From NCBI GenBank assembly GCA_964036315.1, contig OZ038478.1, positions 147,499,164 to 147,563,163 of the forward strand: a stretch of 64,000 nucleotides of DNA, in the 5' to 3' direction. Origin of the DNA: Acanthosepion esculentum (taxonomy: Eukaryota > Mollusca > Cephalopoda > Sepiida > Sepiidae). The notes beneath the pieces are model-generated. The model had not been told where the DNA came from. It saw only the letters and a list, made by a program, of their open reading frames with translations, and searched no databases. Both the position numbers and the translations under genes were made by a program. Shown piece by piece: positions 11,336 through 23,963 of this stretch; the stretch's first letter is position 1, and every line of letters begins with the position of its first letter.

Positions 11336-11337
<2 letters not shown>
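9416..11337. other. 1.9 kb without recognisable features
   Basis: AT-rich sequence with scattered short open frames, such as 9565-9786 on the minus strand, none showing a domain. I see no TIR, SINE head or microsatellite of note. Confidence 0.4.

Positions 11338-11398
<61 letters not shown>
11338..11398 (+). repeat. (AAT)n microsatellite
   Basis: About 20 uninterrupted AAT units. Confidence 0.95.
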
Positions 11399-11399
<1 letters not shown>

Positions 11400-11940
11400 A
11401 TGGCATGATGGTAAATCTGGAAGGGACTCAACGGCAAACTAGATTTGTATCACGGATGAGATTAAAGCTGTGAAGATGATTAGGAAATTACGGAGGGGCT
11501 GCAGGCATCGTTGGTTTGAGACATGTCAAAAAGCCAAACGGCCGTTTAAGATCAATGAATAATGTATCGATCACTTTTTGCCGTTTCTTATCAATTATCG
11601 ACGGCATGTGATAATCTTTGAAATGGACGGTTGTAAATATTTACTAATCAGTTAGAAATGGCGGTAATCAAAGCAACGAAAATCAGCGCAAAAATGATCA
11701 AAGATAAATGGCGTCGGTCCGAGTCGAAAGGGCAAATCAAAAGCAATCTGATTGTGCTATCATCAAAACAACAACGATTAGCTACGCCTCGCTTCGGATT
11801 AATAGGTTTTTCCATCTTAGTCTTTTCTTAACCTTTGATTTACTCAAAAACCTACTTCTCTCCCTCCCTCTCTCTCTTATCAGTTTCATATTCTTCTAAC
11901 ATATCTATATTTTCCCTATTCTTCAAACTCTCTTTCTCTC

Positions 11941-11944
<4 letters not shown>
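11399..11944. other. No gene recognised
   Basis: Spacer ending in a CT-rich stretch (about 11857-11940). A 63-codon frame here has no domain. Confidence 0.4.

Positions 11945-12016
<72 letters not shown>
11945..12016 (+). repeat. (TA)n microsatellite
   Basis: About 36 TA units. Confidence 0.95.
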
Positions 12017-12020
<4 letters not shown>

Positions 12021-12183
12021 CTGTATCTTTGTTTTCCTTATTATTAGTGCCCGTATCAATAGGTCACTGTCTTTATTTCTATCTCTCTGACATTTATCAG
12101 TATTTCTATCTATCTCATTAATGGAACACTTTTCGAGTTCTGTTTTATGAAAAATACTTCTTTTAATTTTCTTTTCGGATATA

Positions 12184-13133
12184 CAGCGCTGTTCGATAAA
12201 AGTGACTCACCTCATTTTTTTTACTTAACAATGTTTTCGCCTATTGTTTTTGGGGTCAAACTAATTTTTAATCTTACTAATATAAAGACCCCTTTCCGAC
12301 CACCTAGTAAATAAGTTTACTCACCCTAAGGTATTCTATTGATAATTATAATTTTGGATATAAATGAGATTTAGGGAAATCTCTGTGCTAAACAAAGTGA
12401 CTCACTTATTTCCTGCAACTAGTAATCAATAGAAACATAACCGGACAGCTTTAAGTAAAGAATAATAGAGGTATAATTTATTTATAATAGGTAATACAGT
12501 TCGAAATATTTAATAATCTATGGTTCCTCCTTTATTTTGAATAACCTTTTCAACCCTTTTTGGCATTGACTTGATGAGGTTCTGGCAAATCTCATCTCCA
12601 AGCATTGAATTCCATTCGGATATGAAATTCACAATCAAATCCTCTTTATTGCTCAATTGCGTTCTCGAGAGCCTGTACTTTATAATGCTCCATGACTTTT
12701 CTATGGGGTTGAGGTCAGGAGCTTGGGGCGGCCATGTCATAACACTCACCTGCTTCTCATCAAAGTATTCCTTCATCAATTTTGATTTATGACAGGGAGC
12801 ATTATCCTGCATAAAAATGAGCTTGGTGGGGTCGATTTGCACCCTTTCAGCAGAAGGGAGCAGACAAGACTCTAAAATTCTCTTGTACTGCTCGCTCTGA
12901 GGGTCTTTTCAATAGGTTTTAGGAAACCAGTTCCATGAAAAGAAAAGCATCGCCAGAACATTATACTGAACGGATGGTTGGCAGTACTTACTGCTAAATT
13001 CAAAGAGCTTTCAAAGCTTCTTCTTCGGATTTTAGATCACTTATCCTTTGAATTTAGCTCAACTTTCGTTCCGTCGGGGAAGAGAACATTTAGTAAAAAA
13101 AATCAGGCGAGTCACTTTTATCGAACATCACTG
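12184..13133 (-). mobile_element. Tc1-like deletion derivative, copy 1
   Basis: 950 bp between TA dinucleotides (12182-12183, 13134-13135). The TIRs are CAGCGCTGTTCGATAAAAGT (left) and CAGTGATGTTCGATAAAAGT (right, inward), continuing GACTC(A/G)CCT. An inner repeat (aaagtgactcacttattt, near 12396) recalls IR/DR-type Tc1 ends. The minus-strand transposase starts at the catalytic core with no DNA-binding domain: a decayed first-Asp region (FPDGTK), QDNAPCHKSK, then APDLNPIEKSW, with 34 residues between the second Asp and the Glu (DD34E). A one-base deletion near 12898 breaks the frame relative to copy 2 at 51 kb. 12510-12842 stays open but lacks an ATG. Confidence 0.9.
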
Positions 13134-13399
13134 TATTATTCATAATTTCTTTTATTAAATTCTTTCCGAATTAAACTTCTGACATTGTTCCTTCCACCGC
13201 TTTACGTATTTCTGCTCCTCATTTTGTATGTTTAAACATTTTTCTAGCATTATTTTCTCTTACTTCTCCTTTTATGCGGCATTTATTTTCCAGACGTTGG
13301 CGATCATGTCTTCCACATCCCTCTTTTGGGAACCCTCAACTCTGTAGCTTTAAGTCAATTCTCTATCCGCGAGTTGATTATTCTGTATTCACTGTCTTC

Positions 13400-13890
13400 T
13401 AGGAGAATATTCATCATCTATGTGCTGTTTCCGTTTGTGATGTGGGAGATCATGGCTCTCCACAACTTCATATCATTTTTAATCCTTAGAAAGGTTTGGC
13501 TTCTAATCTTTGTTCTACCAACCATTTACACAATTTTATTAGGTAGGGTATGCGCTGCTTTCCTCTATCCAACTTGCATTCATTATGTCTTGTGAGTGTC
13601 AAACTTTCCAAGCCCTCCTTTCTCAATATGTGCCTTAGTATTTTCAACTGTCTCTTTTTGATGCTACGTGTAAATTCCCCTTTTGTTTCCATCATGTATC
13701 TAAATTTTTGTCGTTGTTCCCGTGGTCAGTCCATGGTATTCTCAGCAAACTCAGTATTATTGCGTAGCAGTTCAGTACTCTTTTTTTGTTTCTAGTGAAA
13801 TTCTTCCATCTCGTCATATTTAATTTCTGGAATACATCATCGGCTCTTTCACTGTGTCTCCCGATTTTGTATAACATTTTCAGTCGATTG
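13400..13890 (-). mobile_element. RTE-type LINE fragment (C-terminal end)
   Basis: Minus-strand product: TRNKKRVLNCYA, LLRIPWTDHG, then in another frame IKKRQLKILRHILRKEG, LTRHNECKLDRGKQRI and WRAMISHITNG. These match the post-RT region through the C-terminus of RTE LINEs. At least one frameshift separates the two open pieces (13692-13877 and 13486-13695). 5'-truncated. Confidence 0.8.
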
Positions 13891-16080
13891 TTACTACATT
13901 GTCAAAAATAGTCTCTACCGGACTGATTTTGATGTCCCATTATGTAGTTCACATTTTGGGCTGTCTTTTTTGCTAACAACCGAGGTCAAAGTTCTCAGTA
14001 CTTCTCCCGACTACTTCAGATTCTCTCGGCACAACTAAATACATTTTACTTAGTATTGCCCATTACCCATTATGCATAATATATAAACATACACCCTTAC
14101 AAACGCACGCACGGATAGACATTATTTTTATTTATGTACACATATCCTCAGCACCCATCCGGCGTCATAAACCATTAGCATTATTCCCCGCCCCCTCCCG
14201 CACACTCTCTCTCTCTCTCTCTGTTTATTTTACCGATTTTAGTACTGCTATGTTTTTTTTTATATATATTCGCATTTGATTTATCGATAATTTCCATAGG
14301 TTAAAATGTTGTCGAGTTGGGAGTTCCAGAGTTCGGTTTAGTGCATCCAGCCGGCGCCCACTTTGGGCACACTTTCTTTTTTTTGTCAACGCCCCACTGC
14401 CTGCGTCAAATTAAATTTCTAATATTATACTGAATACATCTTTCATAGGCATTAGTGTAAATATAATTTGAATAATGTTTTCATTTCTATTATAAGTGCA
14501 AATGATTAAAATGCTAAAAAAGCTTAGCCTATCTTAATGTTTTCATTGCGATGGTTGACCTTGGGCTTACAGGACAAGGCTTTAATCTAAGTTCCATACT
14601 GCTTAGATGTAATCGTTGATCTCCTAGTTTTGTAATTTGCAGGTGGTTTCGTAGTTTAGTAAGAAGCTGTTAAATGCGTTGAAACAACGTTCAGCCATAT
14701 TGGAAGTTGAAAAACAATGAAATAATGTTTAATAGCTCCTCACAGAACCTTTCAGAAATGTCCTTTTATAGGCAATATTAAATAATGTTTTCGTTTTAAA
14801 TTTGAAAAACAAAAATGAATAGTGGCCACCGCCCACTTGGGTTTGTACCCTCACCCATAAATGCAATAAAAACTGCCAGTGCTCAGTTTTAATATAAAAG
14901 AGCCCACAAGGCGTTGCTAGCGTTAGGAAGTTCTTGGTTAACCTCATAAATTCACGAAAAATGTAGGGAAACACAAACCTAAATAAAATACAGTGCAGAA
15001 TAGCTAACATCAAATGGTTGGTTTGTCCAGAGACCAGTTGTTATATTTTTTATATTTTATATTATATATTTCCTTTTAAGACGTAAGCAAGCATACAAGA
15101 AAAATAATTCGAATAGAATTTGATTTCTGCTTTCCTGGAAGTAATTAGCAATTATTTCAGATTATTATCCACTGTTTTCACTTTTTGTAAGAAATCTAAT
15201 CGTAGTTCTTATACACAGAGATGATGTTTCCTTTATATTAATATGCAAATTAAATGTTTAATGATTTGACATATGATGTGCATAAATAAAACTTTATAAC
15301 TGTATTGTTTGAAATTTGTTTTATATATGGAGGATGATTGTTCGCTACAGAATTACAAGCGATTCTAGACATAAACAGTGCCGACATCACCATTTTTGAG
15401 TCCACAGAGTTTCTATCTACAAACGCTATGAGAAATTATTCATGTTTTATGCATCGATCTAAACATTTGATAAATATCATAAACATTCTAAGCATAGGAA
15501 AAATAATTAGTAGCCATGAGCAGCAGGATTCCTGTGAGTAAAAACACATTGGGAGAGAAACGCAAACGACAAATAGAGATTCCATGAAAGAGACAAACAA
15601 GGCAAAAATGAATCAACAAGGAATAATTAACTGATAAGACGCATCGCCCTTGGGATAAGGGATATAGGGAGGGATAGATCAATTTCAACCGATGAAAACT
15701 ACGTCAGTCTTATTCAACCCCGGTGCATAGACTGAGTTCGTGTCGGAATTAGAAATTTAACTTTGACAGCTGTCGAAATATTGATAGAGAATATATCCGT
15801 TTCGATGTTTCAGTGAGACAAATAGCAATAAATAATTATGTTACAGTATTATTTAAAATAACAAAGATTACCGCGTAACGTTAGTTTACAAATTAACCCT
15901 TGATATTAAATAGCTACTAATTCAGTTTTTAAAAAAATTACGAAAAATATTTACAAATACCAAAATCACATTGGGCGATATGCAGTCAATTGGTATGCCA
16001 TATATTTGGTTTTATTGACATACATACAAAAATTCTCGAATATTTAAGCAGAGTGAAGATAAGATAGCAACAATTTGCCT
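13891..16080. other. 2.2 kb without recognisable genes
   Basis: Contains a short (CT)n at about 14205-14222. A motif cttattcaaccccggt near 15706 recurs at about 17555 in the same orientation, suggesting an unnamed dispersed repeat. A 94-codon minus frame (14729-15013) shows no domain. Confidence 0.4.
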
Positions 16081-16108
16081 ATACTTGGAATGCAATTCCG
16101 AAATTTAT

Positions 16109-16339
16109 TCAATATTCTATTCTTATGGGGAATTCTAAAATGCATAAATTTTCTTTCAGGCATATTCCTGCATTAGAGATGTTCGATGCAATTGCTTTCA
16201 TGAAGATTTCCCGATATATATCCAGAGTTTTCCTGCTTTTACCATTTAATTCCCAGAAATGCGTAGAAATAGTTATGCCATTGGCATAATGTTTTCTCAG
16301 GAAATAGTTCTTGACCTTTAGCAAGTTGGTTGCTTCCAC
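16109..16339 (-). mobile_element. Penelope-like element fragment (C-terminal, GIY-YIG region)
   Basis: An open 76-residue frame reads RKHYANGITISTHFWELNG...NAGICLKENLCIL. It resembles the C-terminal YAN-TTLS-YIW-L...C..C..EK block of PLE endonuclease domains. The first Cys of the expected C-x2-C pair is replaced (AGIC). No RT is visible upstream. The PLE assignment rests on motif recognition and is moderate. Confidence 0.55.
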
Positions 16340-16940
<601 letters not shown>

Positions 16941-16952
16941 CAAGGTGGAGTA

Positions 16953-17366
16953 ATGAATAGCGGCTTGGATTGAGGAATCGGAGAGCCGAGTTCGAATTCC
17001 AGTAGAATCCATTACATTCACTTACGTGCTAATACCCTTGGGAAAGGTGTGAATCCTATTATTCTCCCTCAAGATACGGTTAAATGGCAGGACAGACTGG
17101 GTTCTATAGCCTTGGATGGCAACTGGTCTAAGTGAAGGACAACTCTGAATTCAAAACATGGGGTGGGTTGTTTGGGGACCTTGTGGCACGTAGTGCACCA
17201 GGTCTCTGTATTTGGCCCTTCAAAAAGTGAGGATAGTTCTAGCACGAAGCCTTCACCACAATAATCAAATCTCATGTGCTGTTGTCGGGCTGTCGATTTT
17301 CCTGGGAACTGATCTGCTTGACCCTCATTCGTCAGATTCGACGGGAGAGTCGAGTATATATATTAA
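16953..17366 (+). mobile_element. tRNA-derived SINE, apparently complete
   Basis: Head atgaatagcggcttggattg, B box agttcgaattcc (16989-17000), body with GGACAGACTGGGTTCTATAG and GGCAACTGGTCTA, and the same TCGAGTATATATATTA end as the copy at 5988. It carries a short insertion (near 17281) relative to that copy. Confidence 0.85.
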
Positions 17367-17894
17367 AGGTAATAAATGCGTTGGTATATATAACCAAGTG
17401 GATCCTAATAATATAAAATATTAAAACTGATCCACAAAAATAGCTTTATATATTTATTTATTATTACCGAGCAAAAAATAATACACAATAAAATCCAAAA
17501 TCACCTCATATGGGGAATAAGTTTATATCGACCGACGAAAATATAATTCGTTGGACTTATTCAACCCCGGTATATATATTGCTGTCCGATTCCGTATTTT
17601 ATTTTTGTTCATATTTTATGATTTCCAATAACCTTTTTTTTCTAAATATTTCTTAATTTTTAGTTTATAATTTAAACATTGAAGTATATTGGGATATATT
17701 AGTTAGATTAATATCAATATGAATGTCAATATTGATGTTATGATAATTATTTACACTTGAAATTTTTCTTTTATTGTATGAGAAATTATATTTTGCTTTA
17801 ATTAGATTATTATATATTCTAGGTTTAATGAAATCGTATATACTTATGGATAAATTCCTTTTCCTTAAAGTCTACTTAAAATTTCACCTGTAAG

Positions 17895-17896
<2 letters not shown>
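17367..17896. other. No gene recognised
   Basis: AT-rich. Holds the second occurrence of cttattcaaccccggt (about 17555), preceded by gaccgacgaaaat, as at 15700 (accgatgaaaact). Probably part of an unclassified dispersed repeat. Confidence 0.4.
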
Positions 17897-17959
<63 letters not shown>

Positions 17960-17976
17960 GTGTGTGTGTGTGTGTG
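17897..17976 (+). repeat. (TA)n(TG)n compound microsatellite
   Basis: About 22 TA units pass into (TG)n interrupted once by gg. Confidence 0.95.
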
Positions 17977-18004
17977 ATTAGGTTATAGACACAGAGAATA
18001 TCAC

Positions 18005-18515
18005 CTGCATGGAGAAATGCTTTCATATATTTTCCATCATACAACCCCCCATGTTCACACGAAATGTGGCAAATCTCTCTCTACTCTATACCTATTTGCA
18101 TGGAAAGTGTTCAATCTACATGCTTTAGTTTTATCAGCTCTAATGTTCCCGCCAAAATCCCTCCATACCACGAACGTTGTAGTTAATCGGCACCATTCTC
18201 TTCGTATTCCGGTGTTGAGATGTAAGTTTCATTCGAACAATTTCTTCTCGCGAATAGTTATTCTGTGGAACAGACGCCCAAGACGATCCTTCACCGATCA
18301 CCACAGTGTTCATGTGTAGGGTTACCGTTATGTTCCCCACATACCCCCATTAATTGTACCTTCTATCCACGTATTCCTATAAACTGTTCTTCCTATCTAT
18401 ATTTCCACAAACTGTGTTTCTTACCCACATATCCCCATAAACTATGCCTATTACTTCTTAATCTGTAACTCTCTAACTTGAGTGGCTCTTGAGTCTTGTA
18501 CAGGGTGAATATTAT
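18005..18515 (+). mobile_element. CR1/jockey-type LINE 3' end
   Basis: The open frame 18017-18319 ends with LRCKFHSNNFFSRIVILWNRRP, the classic RT-downstream tail (FF.RT..LWN.LP) of CR1/jockey-group LINEs, preceded by SLLYTYLHGKCS in another frame. The 3' UTR includes cttgagtggctcttgagtct (from about 18477), which recurs at 37273. 5'-truncated copy. Confidence 0.75.
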
Positions 18516-18724
18516 TTTTTCAAAACCCATTATTTCGACTTACCTTTTATTCCATTTAAATAATTTAGTTATATGAGATCCATGATTAAATAGGAAAATA
18601 TTTAACAGCTTGAATCATATATGAAATAAAAATCAGATAATTTGGCACTTTATATAAATGCTTAGTGTGTATGCGTGCACGTATAAATTTCCGGATGATT
18701 TCATATAGAGCGTTTAGTTAGTTT

Positions 18725-19090
18725 AGATTGTAAATATCTTCATACGCCTTCTCGGGATCTCCTGGAGAGAACAGAAGATAAATGACTTTGTAGAGTATGA
18801 AGTGACACAACTGACAGTCCCCTACCCAGAAGCCCCTCTTGGCAACAATAAAGAGAAAAAGTTGTTGTTTTTTGGGCATGTCATACGCCACAATACTCTA
18901 CCCAAGACGGTCCTTCAAGGTATCTTGAATGGGGGAAACGAAGGGAGATGCAGACCAAAGGCTGGATGAAAAAAAGGACTAGGACGGACACTCCGACGCT
19001 GTTTCGTGAGGCAGAAGACAGATCAGTTTGGCGAAACCTGTTTGCATCAACATCGCTCATCCCTCCTCCACGATCGGATCGGTAATGAGA
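18725..19090 (+). mobile_element. RTE-type LINE 3' end
   Basis: Conceptual product: EKKLLFFGHVIRHNTLPK, VLQGILNGGNEGR, then in a shifted frame EDRSVWRNLFASTSL. This matches the FGHV-R...W..LV..S C-terminus of RTE-type proteins. Frameshifted and 5'-truncated. Confidence 0.7.
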
Positions 19091-19124
19091 AGTGAACGGT
19101 AATATCTTCTATATATATTTTAGA

Positions 19125-19845
19125 ATTGATACAGCTGTCCCCCAGGGCTCTATGCTTGGAGCCAATTCTTCCTGATTTTCATAAACGATCTCCCTGATGT
19201 CTTCATGCATGCTGCTGATAAACTATTTACTCGATAAGGTCAAATTGGCAGCTAATCTGAAAAATGACCTACAATTAGGTGTCAAATAGGGCAAGGGACG
19301 TCTTTTTCATTTTTTTTTTAAATGAAACTACTAACTTTGAAAGTCTGAAAGAACAAATTTTGTTTTCAATCAGCATGGCTGATGCTAATCTCCAGGACAG
19401 TGATTCATTGAACCTTCTCAGACGAATATTTCCGGCTGGTATGAAGTTGAAAATTATATCGAATAAATTGCTAGAAATGTTGGTTTAGTGCCTTGTACTA
19501 GACAATTTTTCTCGCCAGTAACAATCTTACATATTTATAAGTTTACCATTTGTCCTTGCTTCGAATATTCCTGTCACATCTCGTCTGGTTCTTAGGTTAT
19601 TTATTTATAGATTTCTGATAAAATCCAAAGAACCTGCAACGTTATTGCTCCTGATCTACCATCTCAGGTTCAGTCGCTTTCCCAACGCTTTAACGTAGTT
19701 TCCCCGTACATTTTCCATAAATACTTCCATGATAATTGTTCTAATGAACTTCACTCTTTGAGATGCACACTTTATAAATTTAAGCACAATACTAAATTGG
19801 TAGTAAGGTCTCAGCATCGTCAATTCTATGCTAACAATTTCTCGA
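19125..19845 (+). mobile_element. CR1/jockey-type LINE, RT motif B to C-terminus
   Basis: AVPQGSMLGANS (usual GVPQGSVLGP) and a decayed FINDLPDVF block near 19141-19210 mark the RT palm. Downstream DKIQRTCNVIAPDLPSQVQS, FNVVSPYIFHKYFHDNC and ELHSL give the post-RT region. Multiple frameshifts. The YADD box is not recoverable. Confidence 0.7.
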
Positions 19846-20970
19846 AAAGTCCCTCTATGCATATAACTCCGTTCGTGATTTCTGATATGATTTCTAAACT
19901 AGATCCTCACAAGGGGTTCGGATTCGACGGTATACTTAAAATTGTGCTAAGGAAAGGTTCTCCTGATCAGGTTGATGTTTTCTTCAAACTTTACAACAGA
20001 TGCATTCTTGTTTTCCAGCTTGTTGGGTGAAGTCTTCTGTATTTCTATCAATAAGAACAGGGCAACACACTGAGGCCTCAAATTATCGCCCTAATAGACT
20101 CTTACATCTATTTGGAACATCCTACAAGTTCTAATCAACGCCCAGTTAGTTGGGCATCTTACCTCACACGGATAAACAATATGACTTCCGTTTCTCCAAG
20201 TCTAACACCGATGTTTTAAAAGACCATCTCTGAATATGTATCAAACCTTAGATAAGCTAGTACTGTGGCTCTAGATATCTCAAAATCGTTCAGCAGAGTT
20301 TGGCATATTGGCCTTCTCTACAACCCCAAGAGCTATGGTGTCTATGGACGAATATTTGGCTTAATCCAATCGTTCCTAACGAAACTTGTAATGAACGTTG
20401 TGTTTAATGTTCACTCGTCTAGCTAATTTCATATTAAAGCAGAAGCCCCTTTTTTGTACATTTTTAAATCTGCCATTCTTCCGTGCATTTAATAACGTTG
20501 CCATATCTAGACTGGTATCTCTAATATCAAGATTCTTGGCAATATTCAAAGAGTCTGTAATATAATCGATCATAGACTGTTGTCTCGATTTCAATCTCTT
20601 TCTCAGCGACGTGGTGTGGCTTCTCCCTGTCTTTTCTACAAATATTTAATATCAATAATCCTGATGGTCTTTTCAGCTTAATTCCTATACTACGTTAATT
20701 TCAGCGTACTACTAGATTAGCAATTAGTTCTCACCATTTAACTGTTGAAATAGCTAGATGCCACCATTATTTTTATTCTAATAATTTTCTCGTGGGATTC
20801 ACTTCCGATTTCTTGTTCCCATGCCACCTACAACCTTAAAAAATTTAAATGCAAAATCAATCGCCATCTTAGGTCTTTATAAACCCTATCCATTTATTGG
20901 TCTGTTTTGCATTCCCTGTAACCTCCTGCGTCTTAGTGGCTCTATCGCCTTGCTTAGAGTGAAATGATTA
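19846..20970 (+). mobile_element. CR1/jockey-type LINE, second copy with internal deletion
   Basis: The RT begins ISDMISKLDPHKGFGFDGI (usual DPHKASGPDGI) and includes VALDISKSFSRVWHIGLL (motif A, catalytic Asp present) and YGVYGRIFGLIQSFL. After an internal deletion come FQSLSQRRGVASPCLFYKY and a 3' UTR with cgtcttagtggctc also seen in part near 27.7 kb. It directly follows the C-terminal half of another copy, so the order is 3' half then 5' half. Confidence 0.75.
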
Positions 20971-20973
20971 AAT

Positions 20974-21037
20974 CGTGTGGTTTGTTGATAGTTTTCCTAG
21001 GGGGAATAGGATAGGAAAACTATCAACAAACCACACG
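20974..21037. repeat. Perfect 26-bp inverted repeat (hairpin)
   Basis: Arms at 20974-20999 (begins cgtgtggtttgttgatag) and 21012-21037 are exact reverse complements with a 12-bp spacer. It sits at the 3' end of the CR1/jockey copy and just before the A-rich satellite. Confidence 0.9.
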
Positions 21038-21169
21038 AACAAATGAAACCCACGTGTAACTGCAGAAATAAGAACGAATGTCTCTTAAACGGTAATTACT
21101 TATAAAACAACCTAATATACCAAGCCACAATAAAATCACCAGATAATGAAGAAAAAGCTCATCTCAAAA

Positions 21170-21960
21170 TGCAGACATGAAAACAAATTTTTACAACGTT
21201 ACTTAAAAATAAAATAAATGAATAAACGAAATGAAATAAAATAAGTAAAATAAATTAACCCAAACAAATTACCAAATCAAACCCGTTAGAATAGTCAAAA
21301 TAGAATAAATAAATAAAAAATAAAAAAAACAAAATCAATGAACCCAAATAAACAAAGTAAATAATGAAGATATTAACAAACCATTATGACCAAAATATTA
21401 ATTAGACTATAAAAATCAAACAAAATTCAGACGAAAAACATAGCTATAACTGTTATATAACGATAAAAAACTACGTTGCTTAAAAATCGAAAACCGAAAA
21501 GAGTAAATAGAAATATACAGTATAATGAATAAATTATAAAAACAAGTAAAATAAATTAATCCAAATAAATAAATAAACAAATTGGCAAACCGATCCCGAT
21601 AAATTAACAAGTAAAGGTAATCAATCCAAATAAAAAAATGAATTAATAAACAAATTAAAAACTGTTCCCGCCAACATAATAGTTAGAATAAACTGCAACA
21701 ATCAAACCCAAAATTGAATAAATAGCTTTAATTATCTTTCCAAACCATAGCAAAACTATTAAATAAGCGATATAAACAGATTTTTACTACATTAATAAAA
21801 GCACCGATTAAAATTAAAATAAATAAAAATGTAAGATAAGAAATAAAGATACAAAATAAAAATAAAATATAAAAATAATTAAAAACAAGCAAAATAATTT
21901 AACCCAAATAAATAATTAAATTAAAAAATAAATGACTTCCGGCAAAATGACCGCCAAATT
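21170..21960 (+). repeat. A-rich satellite, three diverged ~300-bp units
   Basis: The motif aag(t/c)aaaataa(a/t)tta recurs at 21243, 21544 and 21887 (spacing 301 and 343). Blocks of the type tttttacaacgttacttaaa recur near 21186, 21467 and 21781. The plus strand is strikingly A-rich and G-poor. I see no coding potential. Confidence 0.6.
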
Positions 21961-22164
21961 AGACTACCCACAATGCTCCACTGACCCGTATATAGAAAGA
22001 GACGAGAATAGAAAAAACAACACTCGTGGCCTGACGATTGCGTCTAGCATGAAACAGACTGTCGCCTCTAAGTGTTGACTTTAATGTTCACTTTTATATT
22101 TACACACGCACTATCTCTGATATTGAGCACTTTATCCCATAAATACAGCACACCATACAAGTAT

Positions 22165-22168
<4 letters not shown>

Positions 22169-22246
<78 letters not shown>
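22169..22246 (+). repeat. (CA)n(TA)n compound microsatellite
   Basis: About 24 CA units pass into about 15 TA units. Confidence 0.95.
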
Positions 22247-22250
<4 letters not shown>

Positions 22251-22773
22251 CCTAAATATTCAGAATCTATCATCAGGATAATTCTGACTAAAGAGGGTTG
22301 GCCCAAACGATATTTTATTGATAAAGCGGACACCAGAATGAATAAAAAAAAAATCACATTTTATTTGCCAATTAACCAGACTTTCTTATGCCTACAACAA
22401 TTAAGTATTTCAGATCTCTGGTTGAGTAATTTATTGGGGCTATTGTAAGAAGCTATAGCTAATTTCCCCCCCACCAACATAGGAAGCAATATCTATCACC
22501 AACCTTATATTTACGGCAATTTTTACTATTTCCCATTTTAATATATGATGTATACGTCGCTTCTTTTTAATTTCCCACACATACATAATCTAGTCCTGTG
22601 CCTGTATATTTCATATGCGAAACTACTACCATGGTTGTAATATATTTTTGAAAGCTTCTAAACACGTCCACCATATACACGATGCATTCGTATTGGCATT
22701 TGCCCTTATGGGGACAAGCGGCCTTATTAATGAAGTTGCATTTACACCGCCAGAGTTATAGTATAGATATAAA

Positions 22774-22778
<5 letters not shown>
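22247..22778. other. No gene recognised
   Basis: AT-rich spacer. Nothing recognisable apart from a C-run near 22467. Confidence 0.4.

Positions 22779-22853
<75 letters not shown>
22779..22853 (+). repeat. (TA)n microsatellite
   Basis: About 37 TA units. Confidence 0.95.
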
Positions 22854-22857
<4 letters not shown>

Positions 22858-23092
22858 GTAGGCAAATTTCACTAAAACAACTGAGAAGATATGTGGTTAA
22901 GTTTCTAGTTAATTTTTCTTTTCTACATTCCTTGTTGGTTGCTTAATATTGTAATTTAATAAATGTGCATTCGGGCAGCATTTCCTCTTTAATTAAAAAT
23001 TACTTACAAGATATTGCGGTTAAGTCTTTTTAGTTTTTCTCGCTATACCTGGTATAAAAGAGGGGTTGCCGCCAAAATACACACATATATTC

Positions 23093-23099
23093 GTTCTCA

Positions 23100-23158
<59 letters not shown>

Positions 23159-23171
23159 ATGAGATGAGAAC
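23093..23171. repeat. Inverted repeat enclosing (TA)n
   Basis: gttctcatctcat (23093-23105) and atgagatgagaac (23159-23171) are exact 13-bp reverse complements on either side of a (TA)n block. The whole 79 bp could form one long hairpin. Confidence 0.8.
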
Positions 23172-23227
23172 AAAAGTAATATATAAATTCCAACGTCCAC
23201 AGCATTAATCCAAACGAGGGCTCGATA

Positions 23228-23267
23228 CCGATAGTAGAGCTATAATTATTTATCGCTTTACTATCGG
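23228..23267. repeat. Short inverted repeat
   Basis: ccgatagtagagc (23228-23240) pairs with gctttactatcgg (23255-23267) with one mismatch over 13 bp. Possibly part of an unclassified repeat. Confidence 0.5.
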
Positions 23268-23375
23268 GAGATATTAACTATTTTCAATTCTCACCCGTCG
23301 AAGTGCGGTTTTAATGCACTGAAACGAAGTTGCATCTTTGTAGTGAGTAAAATGGTTTTGTCTATATGATAAAAT

Positions 23376-23378
<3 letters not shown>

Positions 23379-23416
<38 letters not shown>

Positions 23417-23442
23417 GAGAGAGAGAGAGAGAGAGAGAGAGA
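23379..23442 (+). repeat. (TA)n(GA)n compound microsatellite
   Basis: (TA)n at 23379-23413 then (GA)n to 23442. Confidence 0.95.
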
Positions 23443-23960
23443 ATGTACGAGAGACATAGTGATGTGTCTGTAAAAATATTTGTGCCACTTTTTTTAATAC
23501 TACAACCTCAACTTGCAATATATACGCAAAACAAATATGCAGTCTGGTATAGAAAATTTACAAATCTTTATTTTACACAAGAATTATTTGTATTTCGATA
23601 TAATTTTATCAAACAGGGGAGTTTTAATCACAGATTGAACATTACAGAGAGTAGCGATATCAAAAACTTAAAATGATACGGGTCAAACAGTGATCTATAT
23701 TCTATCAGAATTCACCTGAATATATTCGGATATAATTTAATGCTAATTTTGTTGGAGAAGGTAAGGCGAACCAAGAATAATTTAATGCATTCACCACACA
23801 AATAGTGATATCTAAAGTGGAAAATTCCATACATACCAACTTTTCAACTGTTATTAATATACGTACCCGAAATTATTTCGCCTTGCATTTATCATGCACT
23901 AAATTCAATTCTATGGCACATCACATCATCAACCGTTTATTTTGGATATATGGTTATATA
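23443..23960. other. No gene recognised
   Basis: A 77-codon plus frame at 23443-23676 shows no domain. Nothing else identifiable. Confidence 0.4.
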
Positions 23961-23963
23961 TGC

